Below are positions 9,127-17,496 of a DNA stretch of 32,225 bases, piece after piece. The position numbers and the translations under genes are program-made. Position 1 is the first letter of the stretch. Each line of letters begins with the position of its first letter. A model generated the notes under the pieces. It saw only the letters and a list, made by a program, of their open reading frames with translations, was not told the DNA's origin and ran no database searches. The stretch comes from Spirochaetales bacterium (GTDB lineage Bacteria > Spirochaetota > Spirochaetia > Sphaerochaetales > Sphaerochaetaceae), in the NCBI GenBank assembly GCA_028723145.1, contig JAQYFM010000280.1, positions 1 to 32,225 of the forward strand. The letters are read 5' to 3'.

Positions 9127-10404
9127 ATGAAAAAGTTAGGATTATTCCTTATCTTATTAGCAATTATTGTAGCACCAGTATTTGCTAACGGTCAGAATGA
9201 AACACAAAAGGCTACTGGCCCAAGAACTCTCAGCGTTCTTCTTTCAGAAGAGCCATCATCAGGGGATGCTCTCTCTCTTATCCTTGATAAATGGGCTGCT
9301 GAAACAGGTAATAAAGTTGAACGTCTTGTAATTCCTTATGATGATCAGATTACAAAGTTCCCTCTTATGGCAAAGAACAAGGACCTTCCTGATCTCGTAG
9401 CTACAACTCGTCTTACAAGACTCTATCCAGATGAGTTCGTAGATCTCGCAACTGTTATTAACATGGACATCTTCGAGCCTCAGGCAGTAGCAATTATCGG
9501 CCAAGATTATACATCTAAAAAGAATCTTTGTCTCCCACAGCAGTTCACAATCACAAACGTTTACTACAATGCTGATGCATTTGCAAAGGCAGGAATCACA
9601 GTTCCTACAGTAGATAAGCCTTGGACTCTTGATGAGCTTTATGCTAACGCAAAGCTTTTACAGGAGAAGGGTGGTGTTAAGTACGGTATGGCAATGGATG
9701 CTTCACGTGCTCGTTACGATAACATGATTTACATGAATGGTGGTTCTATCACAGTTAAGAATGGTGATTCTTTCGCAGTTAATGTAAACAGCAAGGCTAA
9801 CGTTGAAGCTCTTGAGAAGTTCATCGAATGGAACAACACAGTAATGCCAAAAGCAATTTGGGCAGGTGGTACAAATGATAACCCAGCTGACTACTTCAAA
9901 AATGGTGATGTAGGTATCTACTTCTCAGGTACATGGCAGTACAATGGTTTCTACCAGGATATCAAAGCATTCAATTGGGGTGTTATGCCTTCTCCAGTAG
10001 GTCCTAACGGTCCTAGTGCAATCATGGGTGGTTCAGGTCTTGCAGTACCAGCTAATGCAGATGACAAGGATCTCGCTATTGAATTCTTAAAGTGGTTCTA
10101 TGAAGATTCAGCTAACTTCCAGGAATACCTCAATAACGATAAGGGTCTTTCATCACTCAAGGCTGTAACTTATGCTCCATCAGATGCAAAAGTAGCAGCA
10201 GATTACAAAGTACTCCAGTCTGAAGTTTCTAAGGTTACTGATGCATTCAACGTAGACGAACAGTCTAACTGGAGAAACTACTACGATAACGAGTATAGAG
10301 ATGCTCTCAGACAGGCTGTATATGGTTCTGTAAGTGCTAAGGCTTCTCTCGACGATTTCGCAAACAAGCTTTCTAAGAAATCAGGTTGGCCTCTCGCTAA
10401 GTAA
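9127..10404 (+). CDS. ABC transporter sugar-binding protein with Sec signal peptide
   Basis: MKKLGLFLILLAIIVAPVFANGQNE signal peptide, family 1 extracellular solute-binding sequence. GGAGG at 9115-9119 supports ATG 9127 rather than the track start at 9112. Confidence 0.92.
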   Translation: MKKLGLFLILLAIIVAPVFANGQNETQKATGPRTLSVLLSEEPSSGDALSLILDKWAAETGNKVERLVIPYDDQITKFPLMAKNKDLPDLVATTRLTRLYPDEFVDLATVINMDIFEPQAVAIIGQDYTSKKNLCLPQQFTITNVYYNADAFAKAGITVPTVDKPWTLDELYANAKLLQEKGGVKYGMAMDASRARYDNMIYMNGGSITVKNGDSFAVNVNSKANVEALEKFIEWNNTVMPKAIWAGGTNDNPADYFKNGDVGIYFSGTWQYNGFYQDIKAFNWGVMPSPVGPNGPSAIMGGSGLAVPANADDKDLAIEFLKWFYEDSANFQEYLNNDKGLSSLKAVTYAPSDAKVAADYKVLQSEVSKVTDAFNVDEQSNWRNYYDNEYRDALRQAVYGSVSAKASLDDFANKLSKKSGWPLAK

Positions 10405-10429
10405 TAGTGTAATCGCGTCTCGTAAAATC

Positions 10430-10455
10430 AGCCATCCGGATAAAAACGGATGGCT
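10430..10455 (+). terminator. Intercistronic stem-loop downstream of the solute-binding protein gene
   Basis: AGCCATCCG (10430-10438) and CGGATGGCT (10447-10455) perfect 9-bp stem with 8-nt loop; only a weak T tract follows, so likely attenuation or mRNA stabilisation. Confidence 0.75.
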
Positions 10456-10474
10456 TATTTAAAGGAGGAGTTTA

Positions 10475-11368
10475 ATGACAGCAATAAGAAAAAAGAATAA
10501 CGGAATGAGACATACAAAAGCATTCTGGATGTTCGTCTTACCAAGCCTTGCTCTATTCACAGTATTCTTCTTAATACCACTTGTATTAAGCATTGCTTAT
10601 TCTTTTACTGACTATGATGGTTGGAAAACAATGAATTTTGTAGGTCTCGAAAACTTTATCGAGCTATTTCAAGATAAGAACTTCTACTCTTCTCTTGGAA
10701 GAACCTTCATTTACACACTATTTTCTCTCCCATTTAAAGTTATTATCCCATTATTAATTGCAGCACTTGTTTGTTCTGATAGAGTTGCTTTTAAGAGTTT
10801 CTCAAGAACACTTATCTACATCCCTGTTCTTCTTTCAGCACTCGTTGTAGGTATCACAATTAACTGGATGTTCTCAACTGAGTATGGTCTTGTAAACTTC
10901 ATTATCACTCAGCTTGGAGCAAAGCCTCTTGATTGGGCATTAAATCAGTACCTTGCTACATTTGTAATCAGCTTTGCTTCTAACTGGGCATCAACTGGTT
11001 TCTACATGATCATCTTCATTGGTGGTATTAAGGGTATTAGTAACGATTTATATGAAGCTGCATCAATCGATGGATGTAATACAACACAGACATTCTTTAA
11101 GATTACAGTACCAATGTTAGCACCAACAACATTCCTTGCTGTACTTCTTTCAACAGTTAACCTCTTAAAGGAATATGCTCTTGTTCAAGGTATTACTCAG
11201 GGTGGTCCTGGTGATAAAACAACATTTATTATCCAGTACATCTTTGGTCAAGGCTTTAACCAGATGAGATATGGTTATGCAAGTGCAATCTCATTCATCG
11301 TAATGATAATCTTTGCGTTAATCGCTTTCGTACAATTTAAGATGAGTAATGAAGGAGGAGAAAACTGA
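10475..11368 (+). CDS. ABC sugar transporter permease (MalF/UgpA type)
   Basis: Hydrophobic; AFWMFVLPSLALFTVFFLIPLVLSIAYSFTDYDG...YEAASIDGCNTTQTFFKITVPMLAPT (EAA motif). Confidence 0.93.
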   Translation: MTAIRKKNNGMRHTKAFWMFVLPSLALFTVFFLIPLVLSIAYSFTDYDGWKTMNFVGLENFIELFQDKNFYSSLGRTFIYTLFSLPFKVIIPLLIAALVCSDRVAFKSFSRTLIYIPVLLSALVVGITINWMFSTEYGLVNFIITQLGAKPLDWALNQYLATFVISFASNWASTGFYMIIFIGGIKGISNDLYEAASIDGCNTTQTFFKITVPMLAPTTFLAVLLSTVNLLKEYALVQGITQGGPGDKTTFIIQYIFGQGFNQMRYGYASAISFIVMIIFALIAFVQFKMSNEGGEN

Positions 11369-12195
11369 TGAAAAGCGAAAAGAAAACATCAAAGCTACTC
11401 ACTGCTCTCTCAATTTTGTTAGCTCTTGCTATGATTTTCCCAATCTTCTGGTTGATCTGTTCATCATTCAAGCAGCCTAACGAACTCTTTAAATATCCTT
11501 TAAAGATGTTCTCAAGTGATCCAACAATTAACTACTATAAGAGTGTTCTTGGTAGTGGTTTCATGAACTATGTAAAGAACAGCTTGTTCTTAGCTGTAGT
11601 TGGTACACTTATTACTCTTGTAATTAGTGCTATGTGTGGTTACGCTCTAGCTATTTACCGCTTCGAAATCAAGTATACAAACCTTGTTTTCGCAGTATTC
11701 TTGCTTGGAACCTTGATCCCTGGTGAAACACTTACTGTACCACAGGTATCGGTAATTAGTGCTCTTGGCCTTTACAACAACATTTGGGGTGTAATCCTTC
11801 CAGTTGTAACAACCACAACAGGTATCTTCATGTTCCGTCAGGCATATATGGCAATTCCACTTTCATTTGTTGAAGCTGCACGTATTGATGGATGCCCTGA
11901 ATGGAAGATCTTTACACATGTAATGATGCCTCTTGGTTCATCATCATTTGTAACACTCGCAATCTTCTCATTCATGTGGAGATGGAACGACTACATTCTT
12001 CCAATGCTCATCCTCTCTAATCAGAAGAACTTTACAATCCAGCTTGCTATTAAGAACTACATTGGTAACACTGGTGTTGACTGGTCAAGTATCTTGTCTG
12101 CTTCAGTAATGTCTGTAGTTCCAGTAATTGTAGTATTCGTTATTTTACAGAAATATATCATTGGCGGTGTTTCTGCCGGTGGTGTTAAGGGATGA
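11368..12195 (+). CDS. ABC sugar transporter permease (MalG/UgpE type)
   Basis: FPIFWLICSSFKQPNELF...FVEAARIDGCPEWKIFTHVMMPLG (EAA motif); start abuts the upstream permease stop. Confidence 0.93.
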   Translation: MKSEKKTSKLLTALSILLALAMIFPIFWLICSSFKQPNELFKYPLKMFSSDPTINYYKSVLGSGFMNYVKNSLFLAVVGTLITLVISAMCGYALAIYRFEIKYTNLVFAVFLLGTLIPGETLTVPQVSVISALGLYNNIWGVILPVVTTTTGIFMFRQAYMAIPLSFVEAARIDGCPEWKIFTHVMMPLGSSSFVTLAIFSFMWRWNDYILPMLILSNQKNFTIQLAIKNYIGNTGVDWSSILSASVMSVVPVIVVFVILQKYIIGGVSAGGVKG

Positions 12196-13268
12196 TTATT
12201 ATGGATATTATCGACCAAAAGCTTGATTTATTAATTAAAGGATTTCTTCCTGTTCTTTGTGCAGACCCTGATTTTGATAAAGGTGTACTCGCTTCAGGAA
12301 TTGAAAATAGAGAAAGATATAAATATTGGGAGTGGACTCAAGGTGTAGGACTATTCGGACTTTGGAAGCTCTATGAAAAAACTGGTAAGAAAGAGTATTT
12401 AGATATTTTAACTAACTACTATGACCAGAGAATTAAAGAAGGACTTCCTGGAAAGAATGTTAACACAATGGCTCCTATCTTAGCTCTTTCATTCCTCGCA
12501 GAGCATCTTAAACGTCAAGATTACATGGATGTATGTATTGAGTGGGTTGAATGGCTTTATAACGGTGGTCTTGAGAAGACTAAGGAAGGTGGATATCAAC
12601 ATAGAACTACTGATGATTTCAACGACCAAGAACTTTGGGATGATACACTTATGATGAGCGTACTTCCATTAGCTAACATGGGAAGAATCTTAGGTAGAAA
12701 GGAATATATGGATGAAGCTGAGTACCAGCTCCTATTACATATTGAACACCTTGCTGATCCTATCACTGGTCTTTGGTATCATGGTTACACCTTTAAGGGT
12801 AACCATCACTTTGCAGAGGCTTTCTGGGGTAGAGGTAATTCATGGGCAACTATTGCAATGCCTCTATTTGTTGAAACAATTCCTTTGTCTCCTGCTGTAA
12901 AAAGATACGTATCTACTGTAATAACTAGACAGGTTGAAGCAATTGCTAAGTACCAAGATAAGAGTGGATACTGGCACACATTAATCGACCATGAAGACTC
13001 ATATCTTGAGTCAAGTTGTACCTGTGGTTTTGGTTATGGAATTTTAAAATCCATCCACATGGGTCTTCTTGATGAAAAATATAAAGCTGTTGCTGATAAA
13101 GCACTTCCAGCAGCACTTAATGCTATTGATGAAAATGGTATTGTCCAAATGTGTTCTGGTGGTACTCCAATGGGAAGAGAGAGTCAGGATTTCTATAGAA
13201 ATATTCCTGTTCATCCAATGCCATATGGACAAGCTATGGCAATGCTCTTCCTCATTGAGCAAAAATAA
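12192..13268 (+). CDS. GH105/GH88-like unsaturated uronyl/rhamnogalacturonyl hydrolase
   Basis: YteR-like: YKYWEWTQGVGLFGLWKLYEKTGKKEY, WDDTLMMSVLPLANMGRI, EAFWGRGNSWATIAMPLFVE. No signal peptide. Track start 12192 overlaps the permease stop; internal ATG at 12201 also possible. Confidence 0.82.
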   Translation: MIIMDIIDQKLDLLIKGFLPVLCADPDFDKGVLASGIENRERYKYWEWTQGVGLFGLWKLYEKTGKKEYLDILTNYYDQRIKEGLPGKNVNTMAPILALSFLAEHLKRQDYMDVCIEWVEWLYNGGLEKTKEGGYQHRTTDDFNDQELWDDTLMMSVLPLANMGRILGRKEYMDEAEYQLLLHIEHLADPITGLWYHGYTFKGNHHFAEAFWGRGNSWATIAMPLFVETIPLSPAVKRYVSTVITRQVEAIAKYQDKSGYWHTLIDHEDSYLESSCTCGFGYGILKSIHMGLLDEKYKAVADKALPAALNAIDENGIVQMCSGGTPMGRESQDFYRNIPVHPMPYGQAMAMLFLIEQK

Positions 13269-13270
13269 TA

Positions 13271-13300
13271 AAAAAGGGGACCTTTTGGGGTTCCCTTTTT
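13271..13300 (+). terminator. Stem-loop with T tract between GH105-like and GH38 genes
   Basis: AAAAAGGGGACC (13271-13282) pairs with GGTTCCCTTTTT (13289-13300), including one G-T pair; 6-nt loop. Confidence 0.7.
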
Positions 13301-13313
13301 TAGGAGAATAATC

Positions 13314-16300
13314 ATGATTAGTGATCGCGAGTTTAATAAAATAACAGATAAAATGCTTCAAATGGAGGCAACTTACACAGACTTAATCTTTAAAGAAGTT
13401 GCTTCTTTAGATTGTTCATTCTTTGAGACAGAAGATAACCTTTATTCAGCTATCCCGGAATGTTCTACGAGGATACAAAAAAATGATACTTGGGGAGGAA
13501 ATAAGAAAACTGGTTGGTTTAAAACTAGTTATATTGTCGACTCTACAACTAAAGGGAAAAAATTATTCCTATGTGCTGATACAGGTGCTTTAGAAACACT
13601 TGTATTTGTAAATGGAAAGCCTCATGGAGTACTAGCTAATAAAGTTGTTATTAGAACAAGGGGAAACCACCATGCTTTGATTATCACAGATGGTGTCGAA
13701 GAAGGAACAATCTTTGAGTTTGCCTTAGAAGCTTATTGTTGGCATAACGAAGTTGGAACTCAGCCATTTAAAACTGAGCCAAATGGTCCATTTGATGCTA
13801 ATCATCCTGTTACTTTTAAGAGCGTTACTATTGCACTCAGAGATGAAGAAATAAAAGAATTTGCTTTCTCTTTGAGGGCAATAAATGAAATAGCTCAATT
13901 TACTCGTGATGACTATAAAAGAGCAGAAGCTCAAAACTGTCTTTATGAAATTTATAGGACAGTCTCTCAGGTTCCTTTAGAGTCGGGTGTTGATTACCCT
14001 GCTCTAAAGAAATCTGTTGAGAGTATGAATAAAATATTAAAAAGAAAGAATCACTGTGATTCTTGGCCAACAATGTATGTAAGTGGACACTCACACCTAG
14101 ATACTGCATGGCTTTGGCCTATTAAAGAAACAATTAGAAAGGCAGCAAGAACATACTCTAATGCAATTACTATGATGAAGGAATATCCAGAGTATATTTT
14201 CCTTCAAAGCTCAGCTTGCCATGCTGATATGATGAAAAAGTACTATCCATCAATTTTTAGTGATATTAAAGAGATGGTAGCCCAAGGTAGATGGGAACCA
14301 AATGGTGGTGTATGGATTGAGTGTGATTGTAATGTAACTGGAGCAGAGGCCATGGTTAGACAATTCTTATATGGGCAAAAGTTTACATTAAAAGAATTTA
14401 ATTACAAAAGTGATACCTTCTGGCTTCCTGACACCTTTGGATACTCTCAGTCATTACCACAAATAATGAAGCATAGTGGTGTAAAGAATTTCTGTACAAC
14501 TAAGATGAGTTGGAATGATACTAATGTCTTCCCATATGATACTTTCTATTGGCAGGGAATTGATGGGACTTCTGTACTTGCTAACTTAATTGATATCCAA
14601 ATGGGGCCAACTCCTAAGTGGGCTTATACTGCACTATATGAAAAGAAGAGAGGAACTCGTATCTCTAACTCAAGATATAATGCTTATGGCTATGGTGATG
14701 GAGGTGCAGGTCCTAGTTATGATTTAATAGAAATCGGAAGAATTACAGAGGACATAGAAGGTGTTCCAAGAGTTAAGTACTCTTCTATTTCTTCTTATAT
14801 GGATAGAGTTAGAGAGGAAGCATTTGAAATTCCTCAATATAGAGGTGAACTCTATTTAGAGCTCCATAGAGGTACATTAACAAGTCAAAGTGAAATTAAA
14901 AAAGGAAATCGTAAAGCAGAGGAGGCTCTCCATGCTCTTGATGCGATTATTGCTACAGACTTTGTTAATGCAAAACATCATGATGTTGATATGGAAGGTC
15001 TTTGGAAAAGATTATTGATTAATCAATTCCATGATATTTTACCTGGAACATGTATCGATGAAGTAAATATCAAAGCTGTAAAAGATTTAAAAGATCTAAA
15101 AATTGATGTTGAAAAAGAGATAAATAAAGCTTTAATTTCAGATGGCTCTTTATGTATTTATAACCCATCTCCATTTAAAGCTAAAGACTGTATTGTTGAT
15201 GGCAAAATAGAAGGTTTTGAATCTATTACTACAATAGATGGAATAAAAACTTATATTCCTAATATCAATATTGATTCATATTCTTCTAAAGCTATTTCAG
15301 CTATTGAAAATAATTGTTGTGGAAAAATAAGTGTAGATGGTTTATGTGTTGAAACTCCAACTTTAAGGTTGCGTTTTTCATCCTTAGGTTACATCGAAAG
15401 TTTATTTGATAAAGAGGAACAAAGAGAGGTTGCAAGGTCTTTAGGACTCGATAGAGTCTTTTTAAATGAGGATGTTCCACAAGCTTGGGATAACTGGGAT
15501 GTTGATAAAGATTTAATCGAGAACCTAAAACCTTTTATTGGAGATGTAACAATTGCTCTTAAGGAAACTACAAGATCAACAGTTACCTTTGAGACTATTA
15601 TGAAACTCTCTAATAAGAGCACTTTAACAAAGTTAACAAGAATATATAGCGATAAAAAGCAAATTGATTTCGAAGTATTACTTGACTGGCATGAAAAGCA
15701 TAAGCTATTAAAGGCTGGTTTTGATTTTGATATCAATGCAACAGGTCTTAGAAGTGAAATTCAATTTGGTTCTATTGTAAGACCAGTTTGGAAGACAAAT
15801 ACCTTTGAAGAAGCTAAATTTGAAGTTTCTAATCAGAAGTGGAGTGACTATAGTGAACCAGGCTATGGTGCAGCTATTTTAAATGATTCAAAATATGGTA
15901 TTAATGCGCTTGGAAACTTAGTTTCTCTTACTCTTCAAAAGAGTGGAACTCATCCAGATCCAATGGCAGATGAAGGCATTCATTCCTTTAAATACTCTTT
16001 GCTCCTTCACTCAGGTTTCTCAACAGAGAGTGTAATTAGTAAGGCATATAACTTTAACACAAGCTTAAGAGTATATAATGGATGTGAGAAGGTAGCTCCT
16101 GTAAAGGTTAGTTCATCACATGTTGTTATTGAGAGCTTAAAGGTTTCAGAGGATAATGATTCATTAATTGTACGCTTGTATGAGTGTGAAGGAACTGGTT
16201 GTAATTGTAGCTTAAAGCCAAGTTTTGATTGCACAGCTGAAGAGGTTAACTTCTTAGAAGAAAAGCAGAGTGATTGCAATCTTGATCGCTTACACTTTAA

Positions 16301-16346
16301 GGCATTTGAGATTAAGACAATACGCTTATACCCATTAGGACGATAA
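13314..16346 (+). CDS. GH38 alpha-mannosidase, cytoplasmic
   Basis: 1010 aa; SGHSHLDTAWLWPIKET, GRWEPNGGVWIECDCNVTGAEAMVRQFLYGQKFTLKEF, FWLPDTFGYSQSLPQIMKHSGVKNFCTTKMSWND, QFHDILPGT. No signal peptide; AGGAG precedes ATG. Confidence 0.95.
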   Translation: MISDREFNKITDKMLQMEATYTDLIFKEVASLDCSFFETEDNLYSAIPECSTRIQKNDTWGGNKKTGWFKTSYIVDSTTKGKKLFLCADTGALETLVFVNGKPHGVLANKVVIRTRGNHHALIITDGVEEGTIFEFALEAYCWHNEVGTQPFKTEPNGPFDANHPVTFKSVTIALRDEEIKEFAFSLRAINEIAQFTRDDYKRAEAQNCLYEIYRTVSQVPLESGVDYPALKKSVESMNKILKRKNHCDSWPTMYVSGHSHLDTAWLWPIKETIRKAARTYSNAITMMKEYPEYIFLQSSACHADMMKKYYPSIFSDIKEMVAQGRWEPNGGVWIECDCNVTGAEAMVRQFLYGQKFTLKEFNYKSDTFWLPDTFGYSQSLPQIMKHSGVKNFCTTKMSWNDTNVFPYDTFYWQGIDGTSVLANLIDIQMGPTPKWAYTALYEKKRGTRISNSRYNAYGYGDGGAGPSYDLIEIGRITEDIEGVPRVKYSSISSYMDRVREEAFEIPQYRGELYLELHRGTLTSQSEIKKGNRKAEEALHALDAIIATDFVNAKHHDVDMEGLWKRLLINQFHDILPGTCIDEVNIKAVKDLKDLKIDVEKEINKALISDGSLCIYNPSPFKAKDCIVDGKIEGFESITTIDGIKTYIPNINIDSYSSKAISAIENNCCGKISVDGLCVETPTLRLRFSSLGYIESLFDKEEQREVARSLGLDRVFLNEDVPQAWDNWDVDKDLIENLKPFIGDVTIALKETTRSTVTFETIMKLSNKSTLTKLTRIYSDKKQIDFEVLLDWHEKHKLLKAGFDFDINATGLRSEIQFGSIVRPVWKTNTFEEAKFEVSNQKWSDYSEPGYGAAILNDSKYGINALGNLVSLTLQKSGTHPDPMADEGIHSFKYSLLLHSGFSTESVISKAYNFNTSLRVYNGCEKVAPVKVSSSHVVIESLKVSEDNDSLIVRLYECEGTGCNCSLKPSFDCTAEEVNFLEEKQSDCNLDRLHFKAFEIKTIRLYPLGR

Positions 16347-16347
16347 A

Positions 16348-17496
16348 ATGAAGAATAAAAAATTATATTTTACATGTGCTCTCTTGATGATTTTACTTGG
16401 AACAAGTGATGCACTTAGAGGAATTTTCTCTCCGTTATTTTTAACAGAGTTTGGGCTATCAATGTCCCAAATAAGTATTATTGTATCAGCAAGCTATTTA
16501 GGTAACTTAGTTTGTTTACTATTTGGTGGGGTTATCCTAGATAAGGTTGGTAGTAAAAAAGCAATGGTAGGCTTTGTCATTTTATTAATGGCATCTGAGC
16601 TTTTGCTACTTTTAGGTGCAAAATATGCATTTTTATTATTAGGTTTCTTCTTCTCTTTAGGTCTATCAACACTTTTAAATACTACTATGATTTTCCTCTC
16701 AAGAGAGTTTAGTTTAAAAAATCCATTATTTTACTTAAATATACTCTTCTTCTTACAAGGAATTGGAACTTCATTAAGCCAACTAGTATTAACAAAATTC
16801 TCATCTTCAATAGCAGTATGGAATGGAGTTATTATCTCTCTTGCCGTTTTATTAATACCTATTGCTTTTATTCTATTTACCTCAAAGTTTTCAGATGAAA
16901 AGAAAGCTGATAGCAACCTTAATGAAATTAAAAAGGGAAGAGTAAATAAATTAGCAATAGCACTATTAGCTTTAGCTTTAGCTTTTTACTTAATTGCAGA
17001 GCATGGAGTAACTAACTACATAGTATTGTATGGAACACAGCATTTAGCCCTTGATGCAGGTAAAGTAGGTGTAATGCTATCACTATTTTCCTTTGGTATT
17101 TTAAGTGGTAGATTAATTTTAGCTACCGTTAGTGATAAAATCGGTGGGGCAAAGATGGTATTTATCTGCTTATTAAGTGCCTCAATTGGATATTCAATTG
17201 TCTTTGCTTTTAACTCACTACCTTTACTATTCTTATGTGGCTTTGCAGTTTCAATTGTATACCCAACACTAACAGACCTTTCAAAGAGCTTTGTGCCTAG
17301 CTATATGAGTGCAAGAGCTACTACAATTGTAGTCTCTCTTGCCTCAATTTTAGATATTGGATTTAACTTTGTGTTTGGCTCTGTAATAGAAGCAATTGGC
17401 TATTCAAAGTCAATGGCAATTCTTCCATTAGCACTTTTTATCTCAACAGCAATTATGTTGTCGCTTCTGTTTGTTGGACAGAGAAAGTCTTCCTGA
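16348..17496 (+). CDS. MFS family transporter
   Basis: 12-TM-like hydrophobic protein with GGVILDKVGSKKAMVGFVILL and SGRLILATVSDKIGGAKMVF MFS loop motifs. Confidence 0.85.
   Translation: MKNKKLYFTCALLMILLGTSDALRGIFSPLFLTEFGLSMSQISIIVSASYLGNLVCLLFGGVILDKVGSKKAMVGFVILLMASELLLLLGAKYAFLLLGFFFSLGLSTLLNTTMIFLSREFSLKNPLFYLNILFFLQGIGTSLSQLVLTKFSSSIAVWNGVIISLAVLLIPIAFILFTSKFSDEKKADSNLNEIKKGRVNKLAIALLALALAFYLIAEHGVTNYIVLYGTQHLALDAGKVGVMLSLFSFGILSGRLILATVSDKIGGAKMVFICLLSASIGYSIVFAFNSLPLLFLCGFAVSIVYPTLTDLSKSFVPSYMSARATTIVVSLASILDIGFNFVFGSVIEAIGYSKSMAILPLALFISTAIMLSLLFVGQRKSS

Noticed and set aside
13256-13272. GAGCAAAAATAATA resembling the operator box
   Set aside because: Mostly the coding end of the GH105-like gene and adjacent poly-A arm of a terminator; no second box at +31 or -10 at +67.
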